Positions 38,877 through 47,566 of a stretch of 64,000 bases of DNA are shown here, one piece after another (the stretch's first letter is position 1; each line of letters opens with the position of its first letter). The notes beneath the pieces are model-generated. The model saw nothing but the letters and a program-made list of their open reading frames with translations, searched no databases and was not told where the DNA came from. This DNA comes from Leptospira sp. (GTDB taxonomy: Bacteria; Spirochaetota; Leptospiria; Leptospirales; Leptospiraceae). Location of the stretch: NCBI GenBank assembly GCA_009991425.1, contig JAACWH010000028.1, positions 44,893-108,892 of the forward strand. Reading direction: 5' to 3'. The translations under genes and the position numbers were made by a program.

Positions 38877-39593
38877 CTACTTTACGAAGCCATCTTCAAT
38901 AGACTGGAATTCATTCTCTACTTTTTCATGGATAATAAGAGGTACTTTTGCTATGTAACGAACAATGCCGCTAGAAGCAACATTGTATCCATCTACAGTG
39001 GAAAAATTAATATCTAAATCTAATGATTTTGCACCAAAAGGAAGTTTAGCTAGGCCGCCTTTTAGTCGAACTGCTTCAAGATTTGACGCATCAATAAATA
39101 GTTTACCAATTAAGTGACGATCTGTTTTGAAATTAGGTTGAATGTTAATGATATAGCAGAGCTTACCTTTTATTTTTTCTTGACCTATGATTTTAAGATT
39201 ATAATTTTTTTCACTTCCAGGCCCAAATAAAGGCAATGGTGGTTCAGTTAGGGGAGGATTGAAGCTTGTTGGGTCTACATCTTTTCCATTCTTACGATAT
39301 GTAATTGCTTTAACTACTGGTTTCTTGAAAAAATATTCTATCCTTTCAACAAGAACTTCTTCTAATTCAGTAATTTTTCCTGTCTCTGGATCGTAGTGTC
39401 TATTTGTAACCTTACGTTTGCTTATCGTCCCTGAAAATTTAGAATGTTTTTCATTTCCAAGTTTGAGTAATTTTGCAAAAATTTGATCTTGCTTATTCTT
39501 ATCTATGGTGAATTGTTTCGAATTCTCTTCTGAATAAATTGGATGTATAAAAAATAAGAAAATAACAATACTATTACAAATTTTTAGCAGCAT
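38877..39593 (-). CDS. Exported LolA-like / outer-membrane lipoprotein-sorting-like protein
   Basis: 238 residues with a signal peptide (ICNSIVIFLFFIHPIYSEE) and no lipobox. The mature part has long beta strands typical of the LolA/LolB-like fold: KFSGTISKRKVTNRHYDP, EEVLVERIEYFFKKPVVKAI, KIKGKLCYIINIQPNFK, and KLFIDASNLEAVRLKGGLAK, where a strand describes a modelled substrate response. It resembles the family annotated as outer-membrane lipoprotein-sorting proteins. The role is inferred from fold pattern only. Confidence 0.5.
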   Translation of the reverse strand: MLLKICNSIVIFLFFIHPIYSEENSKQFTIDKNKQDQIFAKLLKLGNEKHSKFSGTISKRKVTNRHYDPETGKITELEEVLVERIEYFFKKPVVKAITYRKNGKDVDPTSFNPPLTEPPLPLFGPGSEKNYNLKIIGQEKIKGKLCYIINIQPNFKTDRHLIGKLFIDASNLEAVRLKGGLAKLPFGAKSLDLDINFSTVDGYNVASSGIVRYIAKVPLIIHEKVENEFQSIEDGFVK

Positions 39594-39680
39594 AGGAATA
39601 CATTCTATAATTTAAGTTTTTTTGCAAGGATAACAATCTGATAGAGTTAGATCGAAATGAATTTCTTCTAAAATTTAGAT

Positions 39681-40151
39681 TCATGACTTAAACCTCAAAT
39701 ACAAGCCTTCTAATTTTTTTAACGATTTTTCATCTTGATCTTCTTTGAGCCATCTTTCAATTCGAATTTTAAGTTCCATTTTCCAAGATGTATGAGGAAG
39801 ATTTAATCTCTCCATTGTTGAGAGTAGGTATTCAGCAACATTAACTCGGTGGAATAAAATATGATTGTCTGTAAAATGCAGTAGCAAGGCATCTTGAATT
39901 GTCTTGTGATGGTATTTAGGCATAAGCAGGATTAAAAATTTTTCAATTTGGTTTATCGATCCACACAAGCCCCAATAGATCGCTGATTGCAATTCTGATT
40001 TTTCATTGCTTGTCAAGCCATCTAGATTGGATTCATTTAAAATATCGGAAAGTAGCTGTATTCTTTCTTCAAGTGGATATTCGTATTCAATTTCACCATG
40101 GCGGTTTTGCTCGCCTTTGTTCAATCTTAGAATCTTATCCATCCATTCCAT
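39681..40151 (-). CDS. Hypothetical cytoplasmic helical protein
   Basis: 156 residues, no signal peptide or TM helix. The composition is helical and charged (LEERIQLLSDILNESNLDGL, MELKIRIERWLKEDQDEKSL). It has the feel of a HEAT-like or alpha-solenoid fragment but shows no recognisable motif. It sits about 90 bases upstream of the LolA-like gene in the same orientation, so the two may share a transcript. Confidence 0.5.
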   Translation of the reverse strand: MEWMDKILRLNKGEQNRHGEIEYEYPLEERIQLLSDILNESNLDGLTSNEKSELQSAIYWGLCGSINQIEKFLILLMPKYHHKTIQDALLLHFTDNHILFHRVNVAEYLLSTMERLNLPHTSWKMELKIRIERWLKEDQDEKSLKKLEGLYLRFKS

Positions 40152-40324
40152 AAATTCTATTTTAATTAAATTAAGTCAACTGTCTTCACTAATTATATTG
40201 ATGAAAAACTATATAATTTCAATAGAATTTATAAAAAAACCACTGAACCAACTTCATCTTAAATTGTAAACATAAATATTTGTTAGAATATAATAAAATA
40301 ACATAAAAAAGGTTTAAATTTTAC

Positions 40325-40353
40325 TTGTCAGTTTGATTTATTTATTTTCTATT
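40325..40353 (+). promoter_or_regulatory. Possible sigma-70-type promoter of the small lipoprotein gene
   Basis: TTGTCA at 40325-40330 and TCTATT at 40348-40353 are separated by 17 bases and lie just upstream of the AAGGAG ribosome site of the gene at 40380. The -10 element matches the consensus in only 4 of 6 bases, so this is tentative. Confidence 0.3.
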
Positions 40354-40379
40354 GATTTTTAAACTATAAGGAGAATTAA

Positions 40380-40766
40380 ATGAAAAAATATACAGTATTA
40401 GGAATTTTGCTTTTTTCAATAGTATTAAGCAATTGTATTATTTTAAACCCAATAGGATTAAATTCTGGAAGAGAAAAAGGATCAGAAGCAGCTGATAGAA
40501 TCGTAAATGCAGCCATTCTTTCCGATTTAATTAACTCGTCACTTTTTATTGGTCGTGCACAAATTAGCATTTTAAGCTTAATTGCCGATGATGTAGCAAG
40601 CGTTGATCCAAGTAAATATTATATTAAATCTACTGTTGATGAATGTGTAGATGAGATTACAGGTTTTCGTGGATTTTTATTTGGATCTTTTATCGCTAAT
40701 ATTCTTTCTTGTGGTAATCTCGAAACTGATGGTGTTATACTAGGCGACCCCTTACCTAGACTATAA
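40380..40766 (+). CDS. Leptospira-type small lipoprotein (TIGR04452-like)
   Basis: 128 residues. ATG 40380 follows AAGGAG by about 7 bases. The signal peptide MKKYTVLGILLFSIVLSNC has a lipobox; the next residues IILNPIGLNSGREKGSEAAD, then a hydrophobic middle, two Cys (DECVDEI, ILSCGNLE) and a short tail resemble the Leptospira-restricted TIGR04452 lipoprotein family. These proteins have no known function. The gene stands alone between convergent or divergent neighbours and has its own terminator. Confidence 0.72.
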   Translation: MKKYTVLGILLFSIVLSNCIILNPIGLNSGREKGSEAADRIVNAAILSDLINSSLFIGRAQISILSLIADDVASVDPSKYYIKSTVDECVDEITGFRGFLFGSFIANILSCGNLETDGVILGDPLPRL

Positions 40767-40781
40767 GACTCTAATTTAAAT

Positions 40782-40822
40782 GAATCCATTTTCTTTTAAT
40801 TAGGCGATGGATTCTTTTATTC
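40782..40822 (+). terminator. Rho-independent terminator after the small lipoprotein gene
   Basis: GAATCCAT (40782-40789) pairs with ATGGATTC (40807-40814) across a 17-base AT-rich loop and is followed by TTTTATT. Confidence 0.65.
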
Positions 40823-40957
40823 AATTTTATCCTGTAATTTTAAAAAAAACAAGATTATGACTCTTTTCAAGAGTTAATGATTCTACAATTTAACAAAATA
40901 TCTAAAATCTGTTAATACTCAGAATTGTCGGGTCTTAGCATAGAATAACAGTAGATA

Positions 40958-41164
40958 TTATATTTCTTTGCTTCCACAGAGATACGCCTTTAATAAAATA
41001 GCAGCATCAATTCGACCATAAAATTCAGTTCTACTTAGTTTAGAGGAATCCTTACTATCTCTTCCATTGTAGAATAGATCTCCATCACAATGGATAGAGA
41101 CTATAATGAAAAGTATGACTAGATAATTATGATTTATAAACTTAAGGAAATTAAAGGCTAACAT
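40958..41164 (-). CDS. Possible very small lipoprotein
   Basis: 68 residues. The N-terminus MLAFNFLKFINHNYLVILFIIVSIHCDGD has a charged start, a hydrophobic core and a lipobox-like Cys, followed by a short mature part ending EFYGRIDAAILLKAYLCGSKEI. It has the style of other small Leptospira lipoproteins with one or two extra Cys. No strong Shine-Dalgarno sequence is seen. It is either a genuine lineage-specific gene or a decayed one. Confidence 0.4.
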   Translation of the reverse strand: MLAFNFLKFINHNYLVILFIIVSIHCDGDLFYNGRDSKDSSKLSRTEFYGRIDAAILLKAYLCGSKEI

Positions 41165-41252
41165 TAAGATTAGCTTTTAACTTATTTATTTAGATTCAAG
41201 TTTAAAATTTATAAAACAGTAGTTTAGAGAGCATGTGCTGGAATATAGTATT

Positions 41253-41774
41253 TTATTCAATTCTACAAGTATTACTGCATCCATCTGAATTTGTTGTATT
41301 TCCATCATCGCAGGTTTCACCAAAAAATGTATCAATTTCACCATCCCCACAAAGTGCACTAACTAATGTGAAATTTTTTACTCGAATCGCCAAAGATGTT
41401 GATTTATTACTCAGACTATTCGTTGCTGTGACTGTATAACTTGTTGAACCTTGCACAGTTGTTGGTGTTCCAGTAAGGGCACATGTACTATTATTTATAA
41501 CTAAACCTGCTGGAAGATTTGGAGTTGATGCACAAGACTGAATAGTTCCTATTACAGTTGGGGTATTAGTAGTTATTGCATTATTTCTATAATACAAGTA
41601 TGCTGAGCTCCCATATGTTAAGCTTGTTAGTGGAGTTGGTGTATTTGCTTGCTGGATTGCAAGAAGTGCAATTAGGTTGGTTACATTATCGTTGTCATTT
41701 GAGTTATCGCTAGTGATTTGGTCACAAGAAATAATAGAAAAGCATACAGCAGTTACAATAGAAATTGTAACCAA
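41253..41774 (-). CDS. Lipoprotein with Ig-like domain and Cys-rich DUF4215-type repeat
   Basis: About 173 residues with signal peptide and lipobox (VTAVCFSIISCDQIT). A low-complexity Asn/Asp stretch precedes a putative Ig domain (PNLPAGLVINNSTCALTGTP, TVTATNSLSNKSTSLAI). The last 35 residues form a Myxococcus-type disulfide repeat (CGDGEIDTFFGETCDDGNTT, then DGCSNTCRIE) that ends exactly at the C-terminus. This is a typical surface-protein layout. The start is uncertain: the longest frame begins at a TTG with no visible Shine-Dalgarno sequence, and the signal region could begin a few codons upstream at a rare codon. Confidence 0.68.
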   Translation of the reverse strand: MVTISIVTAVCFSIISCDQITSDNSNDNDNVTNLIALLAIQQANTPTPLTSLTYGSSAYLYYRNNAITTNTPTVIGTIQSCASTPNLPAGLVINNSTCALTGTPTTVQGSTSYTVTATNSLSNKSTSLAIRVKNFTLVSALCGDGEIDTFFGETCDDGNTTNSDGCSNTCRIE

Positions 41775-41939
41775 TTTGAAATATTTTGAATTAAGGATAG
41801 AGACTCCAGATATTTTGACATTTTAAGTTATTTTTAGATGGAAGGCTATTTTTTGTTAAGCGTAAACATCAGTTTGATGTCAGTATAAAAAATTGTCATT
41901 GTTAAAGTCAATTAATTTTAATTAAATTTTAGAATAAAT

Positions 41940-42887
41940 CTATTTAACCATTTGGAAAAACTTCCAAATTTCATGACTCGCATTAATATCATAAGTTGGT
42001 TCTCCCAAAGAAATGAAAGGAATGCTGTCCTCTTTTCCTGGATAATTGTGACCACCACCTAAAATACTATAACTTATAACTTTTGTTTGATTGACGCAAG
42101 TGATTGCACTTGAAATACGAATTGTTGTTTTGTCGGATAGATTGGGATTGATAGTATTTGTATCAAGGTTTTGGCTACATGAATTCCATTCCATCCACTG
42201 ATGTAGAGTTTCATCAACACTAAGTATCTCTCCTAACTCAGATACATAACCTCCATAGTATGGCACCAAAGGGTCATCGGTTCCATTTAGAAATAGAACA
42301 TTAATGGGTTTTGATGGTTTATATTTTTTCACAAGATTGATAGATAGTTGTGAGACAACACTTGCTCCAGCTCGAAAAAGATGAGTTCGTTCTAGCAGCA
42401 TTCTCTGTGTCATAAATCCACCGTTGGAATGCCCCATGATAAATACTTTGTTAGGATCAATTGGATACTTTTGCAAAGTAACTTTGATGATATCTTCTAG
42501 AAAGCCTACATCGTCGATTCCATTTCGGTCGGCAGGAGTCCCACCACGACCATCCGCCCAACTTTTTTCATAACCGTCTGGATAAAGAAGAATAAGGTTA
42601 TTTTCTTCTGCAAGAGCATTGAACTCTGTTTGCTTCATTACCTGAAGCCCTGAACCGAACCTTCCATGCAGAATTAAAACTAAAGGTTTCAAATCTTCCT
42701 TTTTGGGTTGAGGATTATAAATGTAATATTTTCGCTCTCTACCTTGGTGGAGATATGTTTTAAATTCTAGATTTTGTATTTTTGATGCTTTGTATTCTTG
42801 AATGGAATTGCAAGAAAGATAAGGAATTAAGATTATGATGGATAATACTATTAGTATTAAATATTTATTGCGAATCACTTTGCTCAT
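41940..42887 (-). CDS. PHB-depolymerase/feruloyl-esterase-like alpha/beta hydrolase lipoprotein
   Basis: 315 residues. A signal peptide ends IILIPYLSCNS at a lipobox. The hydrolase domain (about 40-315) shows the oxyanion segment LVLILHGRFGSG, DGYEKSWADGRGG, the nucleophile elbow GHSNGG, an Asp in NGTDDPLVPYYGG and a His in ILGGGHNYPG. It should hydrolyse a polyester, feruloyl-type or similar ester outside the cytoplasm. It overlaps the upstream lipoprotein gene by 23 bases and closes a three-gene minus-strand run (44089 to 41940). Confidence 0.85.
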   Translation of the reverse strand: MSKVIRNKYLILIVLSIIILIPYLSCNSIQEYKASKIQNLEFKTYLHQGRERKYYIYNPQPKKEDLKPLVLILHGRFGSGLQVMKQTEFNALAEENNLILLYPDGYEKSWADGRGGTPADRNGIDDVGFLEDIIKVTLQKYPIDPNKVFIMGHSNGGFMTQRMLLERTHLFRAGASVVSQLSINLVKKYKPSKPINVLFLNGTDDPLVPYYGGYVSELGEILSVDETLHQWMEWNSCSQNLDTNTINPNLSDKTTIRISSAITCVNQTKVISYSILGGGHNYPGKEDSIPFISLGEPTYDINASHEIWKFFQMVK

Positions 42888-43431
42888 CCGTTTTTAGTCC
42901 TTCTTCTATAGCTCCTGTTAGATTAGAATTGAATTCTGAACTAGGCCAATAAAATGGCATGAAAGGCAGCAACAGTATTCCCCTCCATTGGTCAAGACCA
43001 AGTTTGGTATCTGATTGAAATTGAATCTGAACATTGCTGCGGATATGAATTCGTACAATGTGGTCGGTTCTAGTATAATAAGGAATCAATGAACCTGAGA
43101 ACAAAGTTGCCCAGAAATTTAAGAAGTGTAGGAGTTTATGATTGTATAGTGCTTTTTGCTCTTCTAGGATAATTTCTAGAACAAAAGGTGCCTGAGGATT
43201 TTCCTCTATGCCCATAGATTGTAATTTATATTCAATGATTTTTTTCTCTGCCTTGTATTTATGAAAGCCTATCCAATGGATAGCAAAACGATTTTGCATA
43301 TTTAAATTTTCTCCTTTTTGAAATTCTAACTTTCGAATTGAGCTGGCTATGCAGTTTGAAAGTAGGAGGAAGAGAAATATTATTTTTAAAGAAAATTTGA
43401 ATGTTAAATTTTGAGATATCGTTGCAATCAT
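42865..43431 (-). CDS. Hypothetical lipoprotein, middle gene of the run ending in the esterase
   Basis: 188 residues. The signal peptide ends IIFLFLLLSNCIASS at a lipobox. The mature part has strands (APFVLEIILEEQKALYN, DHIVRIHIRSNVQIQFQ) and a hydrophobic WRGILLLPFMPFYWPSSEF segment that recalls WRGSTLLHKNF in the upstream gene; remote relatedness is possible. No family recognised. It overlaps the esterase gene by 23 bases and lies 16 bases after its upstream neighbour, so the three genes form one operon. Confidence 0.6.
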   Translation of the reverse strand: MIATISQNLTFKFSLKIIFLFLLLSNCIASSIRKLEFQKGENLNMQNRFAIHWIGFHKYKAEKKIIEYKLQSMGIEENPQAPFVLEIILEEQKALYNHKLLHFLNFWATLFSGSLIPYYTRTDHIVRIHIRSNVQIQFQSDTKLGLDQWRGILLLPFMPFYWPSSEFNSNLTGAIEEGLKTDEQSDSQ

Positions 43432-43447
43432 TTTCGTTTATAATTTC

Positions 43448-44089
43448 TCATTTATTCTTATTAAGATGAAGCTCTTTCCAAGATTTAGCAAAAACCATAA
43501 CACAGTCAGCAAACCGTGTTTGTATTTCGTCTGTGTCATCCCAAGGTTTCAGAAATAGGGGAATCCAGCCAAATACGTGTAAGTGGTCTAGGCTGCAGAA
43601 ATTTTTATGCAAAAGTGTACTACCTCGCCATGTTTTAAATACAATTCGTTCTTGATTCTTTTTGAATATAGGAAAAATTAGAAAAGTATTATAGGATACA
43701 ATTCGGTTTAAAATATAGAGTCCTAATTCTTGTGGTTTTTTCTCCACACGATGGCTGAGTGGATGCTCTGGTTGATCTAAGAGCAGACCCATGGATGCAC
43801 TGTCTTCATATATGATTTGTAATCTATACTCTTCGCTCATCGAACGAGAGATAGTTCCATGTGAAGATCGAATATTTGTTGCTAATTTCAATTTATGAAC
43901 TTTTCTAAGGATTGCATTTGCAAAGCTTGCATTTCCGTCATCCAGCCAACCATAGAATTCATAATATAAAGTTCCTGGATAGGTAAAGGTTTTCTCTTGG
44001 GGAATTTTATCTTCCATTAGAAAACTAGCACAATTTACATAAAAGAAAAATGTCAGTAAATAACTAATTGGTTTTAGAAATTTGTTCAT
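43448..44089 (-). CDS. Hypothetical lipoprotein, first gene of the run ending in the esterase
   Basis: 213 residues with signal peptide and lipobox (PISYLLTFFFYVNCASF). The mature domain is rich in aromatic residues (TYPGTLYYEFYGWLDDGN, HLHVFGWIPLFLKPWDD), with strands YRLQIIYEDSA and ERIVFKTWRGSTLLHKNF. It is probably envelope-anchored, with no recognised family. Its start is the first ATG of the three-gene run; a gene of opposite orientation begins about 180 bases upstream. Confidence 0.6.
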   Translation of the reverse strand: MNKFLKPISYLLTFFFYVNCASFLMEDKIPQEKTFTYPGTLYYEFYGWLDDGNASFANAILRKVHKLKLATNIRSSHGTISRSMSEEYRLQIIYEDSASMGLLLDQPEHPLSHRVEKKPQELGLYILNRIVSYNTFLIFPIFKKNQERIVFKTWRGSTLLHKNFCSLDHLHVFGWIPLFLKPWDDTDEIQTRFADCVMVFAKSWKELHLNKNK

Positions 44090-44269
44090 GCATCAACCTT
44101 CATGACAACTCCAATTTAATAATAATCCTAAAACCATTCAAGAAGTTATTTTTCTTGTAAAATGATACATAGAATTCTAATATAATTATTACTATGAAAA
44201 AGTTTTTGATTTCAAATTTCAATCTCATACTTAGTTATCTCTAACTAAGCAAAGGATCAAAAGTTTACA

Positions 44270-45070
44270 ATGAATTTAATTCCCTACGTAAAGCAAAATC
44301 CTAGAATTCTGTTTCTATTTGATGGAATTGGTGCTGTAATTTCGGCATTGAGTCTTGCCTTTCTACTTGCTCCGTTTCCTGAGTTTTTTGGTATACCAAG
44401 TAATATTGCATATAGTTTTACGGTTTTAGCATTTATATTCGCTATCTACTCTTTATCCTGCTATTGGATCAATCCAAAGATTCCAAAATATTTTCTTAGG
44501 ATCATCGCTATCGCAAATTTTTCATATTGCATCCTTTCTTTGAGTACGCTCTTTGTTCTATGGAGTGAAATTACAATATGGGGAACCCTCTATATTTTAG
44601 GGGAAAAGTTGATAGTATTGAGTCTGGTATATTTGGAAATCAAAGTATCAAAGAATGCAGAGAGTAATTTTCTGTCTGTTTATACAAATACGGATTATTG
44701 GGTGAATGGATTTGTTTCTCCCATCCATATCGGAGAAATACAATCCGAGATAAATCAATTACTCATTGAAAAAAAATTATCGACTTTCGGCTATCTTACT
44801 GCTTGGAATCCTAGAAGTATAGCCTTGTCAGATAAAGTGAATCAAGAGAGAAACCAAAACTTGCATAATGAATTGGAAAAGATTCAAAATATAACAATAT
44901 TTAAAGGTATTGCAGAATCTAGAGAAGGAGGTTGGCAAGCGGAGGAGAGTTTTCTAATCTTAGGAATAACCTGCGAACAAATGGAACAACTTTCCCAACA
45001 ATTTGAACAGAATGCTTATTTGTTTGGTGAAATCAAAAAAGAAGTTCAATTGATTTTTACGAAGTTATAA
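44270..45070 (+). CDS. Four-TM membrane domain fused to DUF3293
   Basis: 266 residues. Four TM helices fill residues about 14-130 (ALSLAFLLAPFPEFFGIPS, ILGEKLIVLSLVYLEIK). Residues about 140-265 match the DUF3293 pattern: FGYLTAWNPRSIALSDKVNQ, ERNQNLHNEL, ESREGGWQAEESFLILGI and a QFEQNAYLFGE segment. DUF3293 proteins are usually short, soluble and of unknown function; here the domain is tethered to the inner membrane on the cytoplasmic side. ATG 44270 follows a weak GATC-rich leader. The gene is monocistronic. Confidence 0.68.
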   Translation: MNLIPYVKQNPRILFLFDGIGAVISALSLAFLLAPFPEFFGIPSNIAYSFTVLAFIFAIYSLSCYWINPKIPKYFLRIIAIANFSYCILSLSTLFVLWSEITIWGTLYILGEKLIVLSLVYLEIKVSKNAESNFLSVYTNTDYWVNGFVSPIHIGEIQSEINQLLIEKKLSTFGYLTAWNPRSIALSDKVNQERNQNLHNELEKIQNITIFKGIAESREGGWQAEESFLILGITCEQMEQLSQQFEQNAYLFGEIKKEVQLIFTKL

Positions 45071-45096
45071 AGTCTAGGAGATATTTCCTTTAATAT

Positions 45097-45669
45097 CTAA
45101 TCCTTTTTAATTAATTTATCAGATAAATCACTCAAATCAATATCTGTTGCACTTAGAATTTTGTTTAAAACAGAACTGGAACCATATTGTAAAGATACTA
45201 CTCTGGATTCAGCCTTATCTATAAAAGCAGAAACATAGGCAGCTAGCTTAATTTGATCTTTTTCATTTTTTCTAAAAATTAAAAATTGATATATTCCAAA
45301 ATCTTTATATTCAGAAACATATGTTAGCTTATAAAATGTATTTCTTTCTTCTGAGTCAGGAATAGCAACATTGACAATTTGTTTGGCTCTACCATCTTTG
45401 ACTGATATACGTTTTCCTAGTGAATTAAAATGTTTTTGGATGCTATTTATAAATAATATTTTATCTTCTTCTTTATAGAATTCATCATCCAAATATTCTG
45501 ATGCTTTATCATATCTATTTTCAGAGCAATAGTCAAGGAATTCCAATCCTAAACGAAATGGTTCAGAAGTTAATTCAGATAATTTTTCCTCTAATTTACT
45601 CTCAGTGTATTTACATGTGAGTAAGAAAAATGAAATATATAACAATCCGTAAATTTTAATTAAGTTCAT
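45097..45669 (-). CDS. Hypothetical lipoprotein with DUF4878-like size
   Basis: About 190 residues starting MNLIKIYG at ATG 45669 (a TTG 6 bases upstream is an alternative). The signal peptide ends LYISFFLLTCKYT at a lipobox. The mature part alternates helices (PFRLGLEFLDYCSENRYDKA) and strands (NTFYKLTYVSEYKDFGIYQF), a size and pattern similar to small cystatin/NTF2-like lipoproteins. I cannot assign a family. It converges with the DUF3293 fusion gene across 26 bases. Confidence 0.58.
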   Translation of the reverse strand: MNLIKIYGLLYISFFLLTCKYTESKLEEKLSELTSEPFRLGLEFLDYCSENRYDKASEYLDDEFYKEEDKILFINSIQKHFNSLGKRISVKDGRAKQIVNVAIPDSEERNTFYKLTYVSEYKDFGIYQFLIFRKNEKDQIKLAAYVSAFIDKAESRVVSLQYGSSSVLNKILSATDIDLSDLSDKLIKKD

Positions 45670-46026
45670 TAGCAATAAAGGTATATTTTAATCCGTAAAT
45701 CAACTGATCAATAGATATTTTTCATTTTCCTAAATTCCTTTTATGAAGATTTTAACTACCAAGCTCGCTTGGTTCCAAAATCTAATTATGTCTCATTAGT
45801 CTATATTTTTAATTGTAAGCCATCAAAGAATAGTTGTTATCTAAGTCTCGATTCTAATTGGTTTATTCTATCTAGAAAGGTTTTGTATAATTTTCTAGTT
45901 CCTTTGTGATAAGAAGCAAAAATAACCTTATTATACCTCATCTAACTTGTTTGTTTTTTAATAAAAATGAGTCACCTAAATGAAAAAAAATTGCGTTATA
46001 CGAAACCTTAACAACTTATGTAGATT
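45670..46026. other. 357-base divergent intergenic region
   Basis: No credible gene is seen. The region is AT-rich and should carry divergent promoters for the lipoprotein genes on both sides. It contains a perfect inverted repeat, ACCAAGC-TC-GCTTGGT, at 45758-45773, without a T-tail on either strand. An 18-codon frame at about 45743 overlaps this hairpin and is not convincing. Confidence 0.35.
45758..45773. repeat. Perfect 16-base inverted repeat in divergent intergenic region
   Basis: ACCAAGC (45758-45764) and GCTTGGT (45767-45773) are separated by 2 bases. No T-run follows on either strand, so it is more likely a protein-binding dyad or small hairpin than a terminator. Confidence 0.35.
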
Positions 46027-47547
46027 ATGCTAAATGTACGTATCTCAATTATTTTTCTTTCTATGCTACTTATTGGCTGTCCGAAGGCATCTTCTTCAGG
46101 CTCAAGCGATTTGCTAGGCGTTTTAGCTTTTTTGCCCTCAGGTCAAGCAAGTGATACACCAGTTGCAAAAATTGAAATCTCCTATAATGGAGTTCAACAG
46201 GAAAGCGGAGCTACAATAGATTTAGGAACAGAAATCATAAATTTGTCTGAGGCTAATGGAAAATCAATTTCATTAACAGTAAAGAATATGGGAACAACTG
46301 AATTGCAAATGCCTGCTTCATCTGCTATTGTTCTATCAGGATCTCATACAGATAGTTTTACAGTGGTTCAGCCTAATAAAACGAATCTTGCAGCTGGGGA
46401 GTCTACAACTGTTCAGATCAGATTTCATCCAATTGACTTAGGCATAAATAATTCCTCTATTTCTATTTCATCTAATGATGAAGGAATCAGCAATTTTCGT
46501 CTGTCATTAACAGGAACCGGTGGTCCCGCTGCTCCACGAATCGCAGTAAATACTGGAAGTACAAATATTTCAAATAATGGAGCTTATACAATTGGAACAG
46601 TTGTTTCGGAATCTTCTGGTTCACCTGTTTCCTTTACAGTTCGTAACTCAGGAAGTTTGCAAGCTGTATTGAATGCCCCTGTTGTTGAATCATCTAATTC
46701 TCAATTCGTGATAAGTGGTTCTACTGCGGGAGCTACATTAGCTGTTGATGGGAATTTTACTTTTAATGTTACTTTTTCACCTACCTCTCCAGGAGCGAAA
46801 AATGGAACGATCGTCGTTAATTATACTTTAGGAGGATCTCCTGCAACTTTTATTTTCAATATTTCTGGTACAGCAACACCTATTCCAGTTCCTACTATTG
46901 CAATCAGTCATAATAGCTCCGATTATACTTCGGGTGGAAGCATCCCTACATTTGGAGTAATTTGGCCTAGTTTAAGTAGCTCATCGAAAACTATAACAAT
47001 TCAAAATAATGGAACAGCTAATATGACAGGCTTAGTTGTTACAGAATTTAGTGGGGATACAACTCATTTTGAAACCAGCGTTCTATCTACTGGATCTACA
47101 AACCTAGCTGCTGGAGCTTCTGCAACTTTTACTGTAAGATTTTCTCCAAGCTCTACTGGAGCTAAATCGATGGTTTTACGAGTAAACAGTACAAATGGAA
47201 ATAATGGAACTTCATCATCTGCGAATATTAATGTCACTGGAACTGGAAAAACAGGGGCTGACGTCCTAGTTAGTTGGACTGCGACCAATGAAAAGGCGGT
47301 GAATGCCACTGATGGTGGGTATAAGATTTGCTACAGTAAATCCTCGGGATTTAATCCATCGGCGGAAAATGGAACCACAATATTTTGTGATACCCAGGCA
47401 AATTCTGGCGGAAATACACCAAATTCAAAAGTTATTTCGGTGAATACCTTTGGTACTTGGTATTTTAAGGTCTATGCATTTGGGAAATACAATACCACTG
47501 GCGGAGCACCTTCTTCGGAATCCTCAGTCGTCGTGCCATCAACTTAA
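46027..47547 (+). CDS. Surface lipoprotein with choice-of-anchor-D domains
   Basis: 506 residues. Signal peptide and lipobox: ISIIFLSMLLIGCPKASS. Three repeats of the ASPM/HYDIN-like choice-of-anchor-D type follow (about 45-160, 170-285, 290-405), each with a F-T/S-V-x-N-x-G core and a LAAGES/GASATF-V-x-F-x-P-x-x-x-G ending (for example NLAAGASATFTVRFSPSSTG). The C-terminal 100 residues (VLVSWTATNEKAVNATDGGY) resemble a fibronectin-III domain. It is a likely adhesin or structural protein. The subtilase gene follows 19 bases later, probably in the same operon. Confidence 0.75.
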   Translation: MLNVRISIIFLSMLLIGCPKASSSGSSDLLGVLAFLPSGQASDTPVAKIEISYNGVQQESGATIDLGTEIINLSEANGKSISLTVKNMGTTELQMPASSAIVLSGSHTDSFTVVQPNKTNLAAGESTTVQIRFHPIDLGINNSSISISSNDEGISNFRLSLTGTGGPAAPRIAVNTGSTNISNNGAYTIGTVVSESSGSPVSFTVRNSGSLQAVLNAPVVESSNSQFVISGSTAGATLAVDGNFTFNVTFSPTSPGAKNGTIVVNYTLGGSPATFIFNISGTATPIPVPTIAISHNSSDYTSGGSIPTFGVIWPSLSSSSKTITIQNNGTANMTGLVVTEFSGDTTHFETSVLSTGSTNLAAGASATFTVRFSPSSTGAKSMVLRVNSTNGNNGTSSSANINVTGTGKTGADVLVSWTATNEKAVNATDGGYKICYSKSSGFNPSAENGTTIFCDTQANSGGNTPNSKVISVNTFGTWYFKVYAFGKYNTTGGAPSSESSVVVPST

Positions 47548-47566
47548 CAAAAGCAGGAAATTGAAA

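Noticed and set aside
47450..47566. Longer start of the subtilase inside the previous gene
   Set aside because: ATG 47567 has AGGA upstream and begins a normal signal peptide; the extension has neither.
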